From Apostichopus japonicus (lineage: Eukaryota; Echinodermata; Holothuroidea; Aspidochirotida; Stichopodidae), in the NCBI RefSeq assembly GCF_037975245.1, contig NC_092563.1, forward strand, positions 18,157,594 through 18,221,593: a stretch of 64,000 bases of DNA, written 5' to 3'. The position numbers and the translations under genes are program-made. Below are positions 1-12,036 of this stretch, in pieces; the stretch's first letter is position 1, and each line of letters starts with the position of its first letter. The notes under the pieces are model-generated. The model was given only the letters and a program-made list of their open reading frames with translations, made no database searches and was not told the origin of the DNA.

Positions 1-910
1 TCATAACTAACCGTATGTAATCCTTGCGGAACTCGGCAGGAAAACACCCCGTTACGCAGCAAATATCGCTAAAAAAATAGGCACATTTCGCGCAAAATCT
101 TTTCATAACTTTCAAAGTATAGCATTCAGTCATTCAGTCATTGTCATTTTGAAGAATATTGTGTCCTCTTAATTTACAATGTGTCGTAATTTATTATGTG
201 TGTGAACTAAACTACATACTTTTTAATCTGAAAAAGAAAAAACCACTTCAGAAGCAGTGAACCTCTTCAAAATGTCCCTATCTCTCAATGCTTACATTGT
301 GATTGCGTAACCAATTTCTTTCCTATGCCGAAGAAAAGTTTGTTGACTCTTCTCTCTAGTGGATATAAGATTTGACTTGATTGGTCAATATTAAGCCTCA
401 TACTTTTCACCAGCAAATCAAAAGCATCGTAAGAAAATTGTAAAATCCTCCTTTTTCGCAGCTAATCTGAACACAGCACAGTGTGCAGTACTCTCACAGC
501 AATTTCGGAGAGTAAAATCCACAACGCTTCCTGTGCGTAAACAACAGCATTTAATTCTCCGACAACGGGCCGTTTATAGAGCAAAATTTTCCATATCGTG
601 ATGCCGCACGCATATAACATTTTAATCAGACTGGCCCAACTTTTGGACTTTATCAGATCAGTTATCCCTCACATGTTTTAACTGAATTTTGGCCCATGGT
701 TGTGACTTTGACAAGATGAGCCGGTGTAATTTTTAAACCCGCTTGAATAGCACTACTCAGCCCCAGCTAGGAGAACCGTGCGCTTTACAGAGTCATAACA
801 AGCGCGTTATCAACCCTCTTGTAGCCCATGACAGAAAATTTGGGTCACACAAATCAGATGTCCTCTAAATCTCTGAGTGAGCTATTGTGGGTTTTAACCT
901 TGGGCATATA

Positions 911-1262
911 CCTTTGGAAACTAATCCCCCTCCCCCTCCCCCCCCCCAGAATGTGAAAGGTTAACTATTATGTATGATGATTGGTTTGAATTTTAAAAAA
1001 ACTAGATGTAGTTAATGTATAATTATAGTCATTATTCTTGAAGATATAGCTTTGAAAACCCCCCACCCCCATCCCCAGCATGTGAAAGGAAAAATATGAC
1101 GTATGATGATTGGTTTGAAATTTAAAAGAACTAAGATGTAGTTAATGTATAATTCTAGAAATTATTCTTGAGGATATAGCTTTGAAAACCAACACTCCCA
1201 ACCCCCCCCCCCCCAGCATGTGAATGGATAACTGCGATGTATGGTGATTGGTTTGAATTTAA
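911..1262 (+). repeat. Tandem repeat, about 130-138 bp, nearly three copies
   Basis: A poly(C) tract followed by CAGcATGTGAAaGG, then TGTATGATGATTGGTTTGAA, then GATGTAGTTAATGTATAAT and GATATAGCTTTGAAAACC, recurs with the CAG at 947, 1076 and 1214 (spacings 129 and 138). The third copy is cut short near 1262. Each unit starts with a C-run of different length, so both divergence and C-tract slippage are visible. Confidence 0.9.
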
Positions 1263-4200
1263 AAAATAAAAAAACAGAACATAAAAAAAAAAAAGGGAAC
1301 CTTTTGGGATTTAATCAGTGCAATTCTACTCGCCAAGATTTTTCCCAGGGAAGTGTATGGTAATTTTGCATCTTTTTATTGTTACTTAGTATAACTTGTA
1401 CAATAATGTGTTGAGGGACTCTAACCTACCTTCCTTCCCCCTCCCATTGTCCAGTTACTTATGCAGTACACACTAATAAATAAGTCAGGCATCATTTCTG
1501 ACAGTGACAGTATCCATGCATCTGTTATTACGTTTAGGGCACTGCATAAAGAATGTTATAGCCTTGAAAAGTCTTTCAGCTGAAATGGAGGTCACAGGAC
1601 CCATTCTGCTGGTTGGGGGATTATCTCTTCCTTGCCTGTCAATCTATTCCTGAAGTCAATTGCTTCTCTACACACAGACACACATGCACACACACATATA
1701 TCTACAAGATATACATATATACATATATATATATAACTACAGTATATACATACTGCAGTACATACAAATCTATTATTAGACCTGGAAATAGAAGCTAGCT
1801 AGCTCACTACATAGATGCATTCACTTGTATTTAGCATGTGTACATACCAGACTACTAGATCATGCCTGCACATTGAGTGACAGCCATACAGTGTGTGCTG
1901 TGCCTGTAACACAACAGGCCCAGACCAACAGCAACAGCAGCTTGCTTGCTGTGCTGTAATAACAAATACAGGAGGTCACACACAGACACAGTACTACACA
2001 TGACATACAACAGAGCTGTTAACACTGGGTACATTGGAGTCTGTCTGCTGTGTATAGTAGGAGTAATATTACTGTAGTACTGCAATGGTCTGTGGAGGAG
2101 GGCTGGTACATTGCCTGCAGGTTTGTACTATTTCTGCCTATGGTATCAGGTAAATTATGTAGGGTTTTCTCCAAAATTAATGTTTCATTATACAGACAAG
2201 ACACTGCTAATTGTTAGGTAATGTATAATAGGCTCAATATATCCTGACAGTAATTTTTTATATTATTTTAAAATTTTCCTATCTTGATATTTTTACACTG
2301 GCAATTGGGCTAGGCTTGACTGTATGTAAGTTGTATATAGTGCTTGTAGTACAACTAGGCCTAGTAGTAGTAGTATTTCATTGAAACATTTCCTGTGTAG
2401 TGATAATAGTAGAAGGAAATGTGGTCAATTTTGTGGAACATATATATATATATATATTATATAGGCCTAGGTATATATATTGCACAGAATGGTAAATAAG
2501 TCAGTTGGTCAACAGTAATGAAAGAAAATAGTACTTAGAGATTAGAGCCTAAATAGAATAGATATGACCATGCATTAAACTACCAGAAAAACAAATGTCT
2601 TACATTTGTTTTTACTAGTATAGTAAAAGAGGAACGTCTTCATAGCTTTGGTAGCCTATTGGAGGAGTATGCTAGCATAGGATATATGTTCTGTCTTTAA
2701 TTTCAACAGGCTTGGTTTGGGGCCTGGGGGGGGGAGGGGGTTAAGATGGTTTGGGAGGAGGCGTTATATCACAAAATAGATTGCATCCTTTCATGTAGAC
2801 TTCAAGGTGATGATGGTTTAATGTTTTGTTTTCCCTCCCTTCCCCCACCCCCAGCTTTTCTGGTTTTTAAATAATCAAATTTTATTTATTTTTGTGTGCA
2901 TCAGGGCAAATATGAAGGCTCATTTAACCAATTAATGAAAAAGATAATTCTGTAATCTCAGTGTATATATGGACCACCACAGTTGGACAAAAATGTATGT
3001 TACATGTATTTCCAACTGGAGAAAATTTAGTAAGCGTGATGGAGTCTTTCATGACCCACATCGCCTCTCACATACTGGATAATGATGATGATGATGAGGG
3101 CCTGTGTTTCTCGTTTACTGTACTATATCGATAAACGACAAAAGCCTACTTTTTTGTCTTGACTTCTGTATACTGAATAGTGCCAATGATAGACCATTCT
3201 GCTCAGACATGGCTTGAGAAGAGCTCTTCATTATTATTATGATACAGTAATTACCACCAAATTTGAAATGAAGATCAGTAAAAAGGCACAAGAAAAAAGC
3301 TTGCAGGGATTGAAGTATGAGGATGAAAGTAAGGTATCAACCGTCCTTTCTCCAAGCTGATGTACCCTTAGAGGGAGGGTGGGTGGGGTGGGAGGGGGGG
3401 TATGTGTACCCATCCCCATCATCCTCTAGCCTTTGATACAATTATTCTTTTCAATGCAAGGTGCAATGATCCTTTGCATGTCGTTGCTCAAGTATACGTT
3501 TATTTTATGCTGGTTCATATGCTGTACGGTTCGTACACATTTACATCAGTGAATGTACATATAGTAGTAGATGAGGAAGTTAGTTGCTGTACTGTATAAC
3601 TGTAACATCTTTATATACATACAATCCATGAGACTATTCCACTGTTGGTAGGACGAGAAAATAATGTACTTAATTAGCCAGTTAATGGATTTTTCTAGGG
3701 GTATAATGCCACATGTACCATACATGTCACAATCAATCAATCAAATGTTGGCTGTGCTATACCAGCACCTTTTGTGATGAGCAGTTACACCTCTGATGTT
3801 TATCATTACCGTTCGTGGCCTGCTGCTGCTGCTTGTGTGAGCATCATAGATTCAGAGGTATATATGTCTGCTCACTTTCCTCCAATATCCTTACAAAAGA
3901 TAAAAACCCATTTATGGTCCCAGGGTATCATCCATGAGTTTAACAGCTCTGGCATAATGCAAAAATATTCACAAATTTTTAAAGCACAATTTTATTTTAG
4001 ATATTTTATTATAATGCAGGGTTCCCAGCCCTGAAATTCATGTGTGTGTATTTGTGCCTTTGTTTTTTATTCTGACTGAGGACTTGAACAAAAGAATTCC
4101 AGGTCCTCAGCTGTGATTTCTAAGGAATCACCACACCCTCGCAAGAATTCTATTGTTACGGGGTATTATCACGGTTAGGGTAAGTGGATTTGAACAATGG

Positions 4201-4405
4201 CAAAGACAATGGGGTCCTCGGTCTGAATGTAAAACACAGCTGTATACATGTGTGTGTGTGATGGGATTATTGAAACTTACAAAACAATGGAGTGAACTTA
4301 GATCAGTTATAAGCTCTTGAGCTGTATGAGACAACATTTGTCAACTCTATTCTCACAGCAAGATCTTATTACATATGTTACAGGGCTCATTTTTAGGAAA
4401 ATTTT

Positions 4406-4428
4406 AAGGTTGTCCTTCGAACAACCTT
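4406..4428. repeat. Perfect 8-bp hairpin with GGTTGTCC echoes
   Basis: AAGGTTGT (4406-4413) and ACAACCTT (4421-4428) are reverse complements around a 7-base loop. GGTTGTCC also recurs just downstream near 4441 and 4461. A small foldback remnant; no function visible. Confidence 0.5.
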
Positions 4429-7400
4429 GCCTTCATATTTGGTTGTCCGAAGGATATTTTGGTTGTCCAAATGAAAGCATGAAAGCCTCCTCCTCCTCCT
4501 CTTGCCTACTGCTCTCTCCTCCTCACCACTTCACCTTCTCTTTTGCGCCTCACCTTCTCCCCCCGCCCCCCTTCCCTCACACTTTACCTTCTTAAATGTA
4601 AATGTTCACCCTACTTTCACATATTTGTGATATCACTTTCCATGGCTTTCTGATCTCTTATACTATCTATTATTACCTTTCTTATATCAAATATTTATCA
4701 TACTAACTCCACTTTGATTCTTGCCCCAGCTGTTCTAATATTCAGCAAGCAGGTTTTTTTGACATTTTTGTCATGTAGCAACAGCAGTGCAGCAGGCTGG
4801 TGGATACATGCAAGCCTCCTGTCAATTATTTACCAATATAAATTGTTACAGTACCAGGTATATAGATTTACATTAGTTGCTCCTTTGCTACACAACAACC
4901 AGATACCTTGTTAGCAAGTCCTTTGATAGATGTTTTATCCACCAGCCTCCTCTTGTTCTATAGAAAATGAACATTAGAAGCTAAAACTTCCCGCTTGTTG
5001 AATGTGGCTGCTGACTTTATAAGTACCATAGTGTGTATACTTCTATTGCTACTGCATGACAGGTTCATTTGTTGTGTCTGTCTGGTTGGCTGGCTGGCTG
5101 GCTGTCTAGACTAAATAGCATTATGAGAAAAAAATCTAATAATCACTTCTCTTACCTGACTGGCACTCCCCAAATCTTGATTTCTGAGACAGAAAGACAA
5201 ATATGCAAATTTTCTCCTTTCATTTTTGTCTACTCTCAATCTGAAAGGAGGGGGGAAGTGAGGAAAAGGAACAAAGACATAATATCTTTCTTTATTTTTA
5301 AGTTGCAATATTTTTCCCTTTTTTTCTTCTTTTGGCTTTGTCCTTGTAGCAGTTTTTTCTTTTGCCAGAGTCGTGTAAATGTTAATGCATTTATCAGGCA
5401 TGCCCAGCGAAGGTTTTTGCGGCAAATTGGGTGTGACATACTGTTACGCTTGCTATGTATGTATGAATAGGTGAAAATGTAGTCTGTATTTTAAAGGTTT
5501 TATCTAACAGAAGATGACATATATATGTTAGTAAAATTCTCTACAATGTTTATTTCTCTGACACCCTGGTCTTCCTTCAACATGTACAATGATCAGACAA
5601 GTCTGTATAATTGACTAAATTGCTAACATACGTGTACACATCTTTCTGTCTGTCTGTCTGTCCATACACATATATACACGCATACATATATTTATTTATG
5701 CACATACGTATAGACACACTGTGTACATTGAATTGCAGTGCTGAGAAAGAAACCAGTCTCATTTTTTTTTCCGTTTGTGATGTTGTTACCTTCAATTTTT
5801 AGATTGTTTTTATATTTTATTTTGTAAGGTGAAACCCCTGGTAATTAAAGCTAAGTTACTACTTGATTTAACCCTTTCATAATAAATTCATGATTTAGCA
5901 AAGTCTGTTGCTTCGTTTTAAATTGATTTCAGTTATAGTGCGTATCTATTTAAAAATCAGTGTATATTTTACCATACTGTACATGTATCGACACATACAC
6001 ACACATATTAACAAAATATGTAGAAAATTACACATTTTATGAAATGTTGCCAACCAGCAGATCAATTCATGTTTCCTTTTTCTGGTCATTTATTTTTAAT
6101 AGTTATTCTCAGTTTTATCAAATTGCTCCTCTCCCCCTCCCCCAATTCCCAGCACTATTTTTTTTAATGTTATTGTAAAGGACGATACAGGCCTATTTAA
6201 TCTTTTCATTTGCCTTTTAATACAGTTGTAGTTGACCTGACAAAGTCTAGACAGACATTTTGTCACATGCTTTCATGGTTGGAAGTAAAACTGAATTTAT
6301 TTGCTCACTACCTATCAGCAGACATTTTACATTTTTTGTCGGGTGGAACTTTATGAAGTCAAAATGTAATTGTCTTCAGGTTTATTGATTAACCTGACCT
6401 ATAAGTGATTCAATGTTGTCATGCCTGGATTTTGAATTAGATCACAATTTAGTCAGCTGGAAAAGAAAGAAAAAATGTTTTCTTTAATATATGATTGCAA
6501 ACCATTAATGTCTAGACATTTCAAATTTGAAATGCACCAGTCTTGTGTCAAGATCTTTTTTGATTTACTGTTATTTGCAAAGATTGTCTTTGAAGATAGA
6601 AGAAGAAGAAGGAGGTCCTTAGCATTCTATTAGTTGCTGTCACTGGAAAGGGACAAAGGTCGGGGTTGTGTTTTTTTTTGTACTGTCCTGGAACATGGAA
6701 ATGAGTGCCTAGGTTTAACCACTGGAAGGATGGAGGTGTGGGATAATGTTTGGCACTGATATGGAGAATGTAAATCATGTGTTTAACCACTGGAATTCCT
6801 AAAGGGAAGGGCTGAAACATAGGTCATTAGAAGCTGGCTAGTAATAACCATGTGTGGCTAGCTATTTATACTGTCTTAAGTAAAAACAAGGTGGGGCAAC
6901 TAGAATGAAGATATTAGTGGGGGGGGGGCTGTCTGATAACATGTAACCATGGGGTTATAACTGTTGAAGGAGTCCAGGGTGAGGTTGGAATGGGGATACT
7001 AGGAGTTGCCTAGTAAATATAGGTCATAGACTAATAACTTGAGGAGTAATGAGGAGGAGTAATGGAATTAATCTCATTGATACACAGTTTTCTCCTGACT
7101 TGTTTCCATCCATTAAGCTACAGTCTGCTTGTAATCCCTCTAGAGGTATGTGAGCACTCACAGTCTGCGTGACTTGTCGTGTTTCATTAAGTAGCATGTA
7201 TTTCAGATAAGAGGAACTTTTTTTATTCGGAACTTGTAACCGTTAAGATCGGAAGTTCGATATTGTTCGTCTATCAAGTTACTTTTCAATCCGTACCTGT
7301 TAACCTCTGGTTAACTGGAGGTGGACATGTATTTCCTTTTGATATGTGTACTATTTAACGTAAATAATCTACTGTTAATATTGTATTCCAGCCACATTTT

Positions 7401-10400
7401 TCTCTTTGCAGGGGGGAGTGGGAGGGAGGGAGGGGGATGCTATTGTATACTAAATAATCACACAATCGTTATGATTAACAAGCATTTGACCGAAGTTTTG
7501 GCCCAAAGTATATCAACATGCTTTAATTAATGTGATTAATTACCACGCATTAGTGTTAAAACGAAAACGAGATGTAGGGTATATTTAGTTTGAGTTCAAG
7601 ACACATTGTTAATTACTTTGCCTGATGTATTTGACTTCAGTTTACCAAAATTTTCATTAATATATAGATATTTATGTATTCTATTGAAGGAACACCATTT
7701 TTCAATATTTTAAGAGTGATGGCAGCAAACATCCAACGATAAACCTTGGCTCTAGTTTGAATCTACCAAATCTTTATTGTCTTTCCATCCATCCATTTTA
7801 ATTCTTTTTATAATTATTTTTATTGTTTACTCTATCTCTTTCACTCTCTCTTCCATCTCCCCCCCCCCCCCCACTTTTCTCTTCTCCCTTCTTTCTTCCT
7901 TCTTGGCCCTTCCTGATAATAATGTTGAAGGTTAAACAGTACATTTCCTGAATGACCTGGCCTCAGCTGAGACAAACACTGTACTAGACATTAGTACCGC
8001 CGTCTCTGTTGCACAGGATATCACACAGACAGACACTGTTTATCCAAGCATCAACTTCAACAGTGCAGCAATCAGTACATATCAGATATGCTTGCCACAT
8101 ACATACTTACATACATACAGCAGAAATCTATGCAGAAAAGTGTTTCTTCTCTCAGCACATGTTTTTCTGTGTACAATATAGTTCGGCAATGTGCAACAGG
8201 TTACTATCTTTACTTCTACAGTAGTATATATAACTTGGGAGATTTTGGCCAAATATCTTTGTGAAGTGAGAAAAGTTTTGTTGGAAAAGGGGCAGAACAT
8301 TTTCATATTTGGTTTTTTTGTTTGTTTTTGCGATTGTCTATCCTGAAGTTTTGACAGCTAAGGATGATAACAATTTATTTTGCAAAGGATATCAGTTGGA
8401 GGTAAGAGTAATTGGAAAATATACTTTTTGGAATATGTTAATATTATAAATATTTTATTATGTAAATATTATAAATATTATTTATAAATATTATAAATAT
8501 ATATATATTTATGGCAAAAAAAAACATTCTGTAGCTGTAGTACTTAGACGTATTTAATAGTTAGTAAACATATTTAATACTTTAGTAATTCTTAACGTTA
8601 GCTGTTCTGTTAAATGTAGGTGTCTGATACTACAGTACAATATTAGGCAGCAGTGAAGACCAATTGGGTAGTTGAAGACCCAGAATGTTCAAGTATATAG
8701 TGTACTTACTGTACTAGTCTTCATAGTTCACAATTCTTTACACAATGGCCATATTTTGTGAGAATGTGTATATATTTTTTTAAATTCATATTTCAATTTG
8801 TTTTAAATGACAGTGCAATATATGAGTTTTTGAGTCTATTTTAGGTTATCGTGAATTGATATATTCCTCTTTTGAAGAAAACAGTGTGCTGTTTGCTGAC
8901 AGTTTAAAGCCCCAAGTAATGGTAATTGTGTCCTTAAAATGAAGGTGATAATAGCTGGTTTTTTGGCAGATTGAGCTAAGTGTGCTGGTGTGTGTTTTGT
9001 GAGTTGTTTACTTTTCCTGGAAAGGAAAAGTGACAGACAGATTACAGGGAACGATACATTTGTTCTGACAACAATGCAGTGTTCATTACAATGCCTTTTG
9101 TTGCTTAATGTGTTCGAGCATGGCACGTACCGCACATAGTGCAACTTTGTCTTCCTATAGTTAGGGGGAAATTTGAATTTTCCCACATACTAGTTAATTT
9201 TCTGTCCCTTTCTCTATAGAAATTTGTTTGGGTCATATCCATACACCAGTAAATCTGTGCAGTTATGCACATACAAACTGCAAGAACATTCATGAACATT
9301 CAGTGTAATTAATTGTGTATGCAGTACATTGTGTTGTGAAACACACAGCATGCAGACCTAATGTTATCGACCCCCAATGACTGTGATCGTACAAGGATGC
9401 ATGTACAATTTCATTTCCTAAAAGCCAGATAAGAAAAGCAAAGGCAAACATAGGCAAGCTGTGGTGGTGGTGATGGTGTAGTATTCAATACAGCACAGCT
9501 AGAGAAAGCCTACACAGACCAACGTGGTCATGATAGCTAGGGAACCTTTGACATCGCAATATCAGTGAGCTCCTAAAAAGCACCTGGCTGTCTTCTGACT
9601 GGAAGGAGTACTACTGTATATTTGGTGTTGCATTATCTCTGGAGTTACTGTATGTTCTGTTTAAAGCTTTTTGAGGTTACTGATCCAGGTAAAAGGCACC
9701 CCCCCCATAATCCTCACCCCTTCCTTTCTCCCTCCTTCAAATGACCCCCCCTCACAATCCTCACCCCTTTCTCCCTCCTTCAAATGATTATAATTTTGCA
9801 CCAGATTTTAAGAAGAAAAACAGGTATATCGTCAAGTGTCATTTTAGCTTTATAATATTGCATGCAAAAACTGTATCTCTAGAGTAAATATAATGTTCAA
9901 CCCTTGGAGTGCTGCCGTACATATGCAGCTTCCTTTGATTTAGTATAACTACCTGAATATTATAAAGTAAAGTATTATCAAAACCAGACCGTAAAAGTGA
10001 TTATTAAATTGTGAGGTATACATACCTGTGTCTAGCTGTACTATTGCAAGATTTGAAGACTCCTGGTTGGGTAGACTGATATCATGTGACCTACAGGGGA
10101 TCACTCCTCAGTGGCGATAGGAGGACTATCGACTTCATTCCCAGGACGGTGAATGACTGATGACAGTTTGCTGGTTATCTGTGTAGGATTTAATTGTAAC
10201 AGAGACACAAACTATGTCAGAACAAACCGAGTAGTAATATAGACTTCCTCTCCGGAATTTACTTACAAAAAGAAACCAGGTACGAGAATGAATGCCATCA
10301 TGTGCAAGGTATCAGGTGGCAGAGTTTTCAAATGCCCTTTTAAGAGAATCCTACCACCTGTGGTTTGTTTCTAAACCATCAGAAAAATGATATTTTGGAT

Positions 10401-11540
10401 TATGAAAACTTCATTTCAGGAATGGGAATCCTGTTTTCATAATGCTTGGGACAAAACCGTAGAGTTTAATTCCTCCAAACGTTCGAACCGTCTACTGTAT
10501 GGTTATCACTTATCAGCTGGGTGGAAGAAGTCTGCGCTTTTATCGTGGCAGACTATTTGCACAGTAAGAGTACAATAGTCCCTCTGTATGAGAATGTACA
10601 ATGCTCAAAGTATTAGTATGAACATACTTTACTGTACTATACTATACTAGGTTTGTTTTAAATGCCACGAGCGAGGGGACAGAAAAATCCACATCGAATA
10701 CTAACTACTCTAGTACTAACAGTGCAGTACAAGCAGTTTCAAGCCTGCATCAGGAACTGGATCATAACTTTGTGCGACCTGAAAAGGGATAAAGGTTAAC
10801 ACCTACCACATTCGATCCCCTCACATTCGATTAGGATAAAAGATTGTTGCATGGCTAGAATCGTTTCTGGTGCTCGTAACTTTTCAGTTGTGAACAGTTT
10901 GGTACAGACAATGTTTGTGTTCAATATGTAAAATATTAAGTTTTCATCTTTGTTTTTTAATATGTATACCTCTGAGTTTCAGGCCTACAGTAATTGTGAC
11001 ATTGCTCCTTGCTGTGATTTTGGTGGCCTTGAAGTCTTAAAGTTGTCAAGCAACTTGTCTTTTTCCTCAATCTGCTTAAAGATGTACAGTACCACCATCA
11101 TATTTATAGAAAATGTGACACAGAAGAGCAATATTTCAAAAATACAATTTGACGTATTGTAGAACGTTAAAGAAATACTGCTAGTAGTTTAGGTTGTATT
11201 TTTATATCAGCTTTAAGTTTTTGAGAATTGAACCTTTAAGCATCTTACAGACATCAATGAAAAGTGGATGAATTAAGTGTAACGCACACGCCGTTACTGT
11301 AAGGGTCATATTTAACACAAAACTCAGAACTTAGGCAAATAAAATCATGTTAATGGCCTCAAGTAAACATGTTTACAACGCTGTTTACAACTTTGTCAAG
11401 GGCAAATGATGTCAACTGTCATTCAAGGGGGTACCCTCAGTCAGAGTTAGAGGAACAGGTTTTGGTTGAGCTTGTTTTTGTTTTTGTTTTTTAGAATGGA
11501 TTACACAGCTAGAGGAGCAGAAATCATTGTCAATTTAGCC

Positions 11541-11640
11541 TTAAAGGAGCACTCCAAAGTTATAGCACATTTCAAAACTGAATATATCTCTTGAAAGGTG
11601 GACTATCTATATATAGAAACATTAATATCAACTAGCTCAT
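11541..11640 (+). mobile_element. Short TTAAAGG-ended MITE-like copy
   Basis: Starts TTAAAGGAGCACTCCAAAG and continues through CTGAATATAT and ACATTAATATC, which parallel the 20995-21150 element (TTAAAGGATCATTCCAGAG, CTGAATATCAT, ACATTAATGTTC) in order and spacing. The right end is degraded. It sits in the last 300 bp of intron before the transmembrane exon. Confidence 0.45.
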
Positions 11641-11851
11641 TCAAATGTTTTTCCTTTCTCTCGTAAATACTGTGTGAAACAAATCAATATTAAAATACAT
11701 GTATAACCTATGTACACCACCCACCCCCCGTTGTTGATATATAGCAGATCGTATACTACAGTGTACAGCATTGAATGGACACTGCGTCGTGTATATAAAA
11801 ACCACTTCCATCCTCTCACCATCCTCTCTCTCTTCCATTTCCCATCTATAG

Positions 11852-12036
11852 GTAACAGCCAATCCGATGAAAACTCGCTGAAACGCTTGGCAATTTTTGT
11901 ATTAGCAATCGTAACTCCAGTGGCCATCGTTTGCATGTGCGCTATTCTTATATATCACTGCCGCAGCTGCATTGAGAACTCAGAGATGTCGGGGCATTCA
12001 CCCCGGACGCCTTCACAGTCTGATGTCACCACAGTA
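11852..12036 (+). CDS. PMEPA1/LDLRAD4-like protein, transmembrane exon
   Basis: Internal coding exon of 185 bp. A pyrimidine-rich acceptor (CTCTCTCTCTTCC...CTATAG) precedes it and a strong donor GTGAGT follows at 12037. The first two bases complete a codon begun in an unseen upstream exon; the last codon ends exactly at 12036 (phase 0), matching the phase of the next exon. The frame opens with a polar stretch (NSQSDENSLKR). A hydrophobic helix of about 25 residues follows (LAIFVLAIVTPVAIVC...ILIYHC), ending in Cys/Arg at the membrane edge. A Ser/Pro-rich start of the cytoplasmic tail comes next (SGHSPRTPSQSDVTTV). In PMEPA1 and LDLRAD4 a single helix likewise stands just before the PY/SIM tail. 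Assignment rests mainly on the motifs in the downstream exon; the helix itself is not diagnostic. Confidence 0.85.

Larger units (their letters stand above)
1..11851. other. Upstream intron or 5' flank of the PMEPA1-like gene; no exon recognised
   Basis: The first exon I can support ends an intron at 11851, so this stretch is intron and/or 5' flank of that gene. I looked for an exon coding a signal peptide or an LDL-receptor class A domain, which the LDLRAD4 branch carries before its membrane helix, and found none I could defend. Open frames here are short and biased by simple sequence. It contains the three-copy repeat at 911-1262, a small hairpin at 4406-4428, CA/TA-rich microsatellites near 1680-1740, an AT-rich run at 8430-8510, C-rich tracts near 7860 and 9700, and a transposon copy at 11541-11640. 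The missing 5' exons may lie outside the window. Confidence 0.5.

Noticed and set aside
8355-8400. Possible upstream exon (AKDDNNLFCKGYQLE before GTAAGA)
   Set aside because: It would end in phase 0, which does not fit the split codon at the start of the membrane exon; no LDL-receptor A cysteine pattern.
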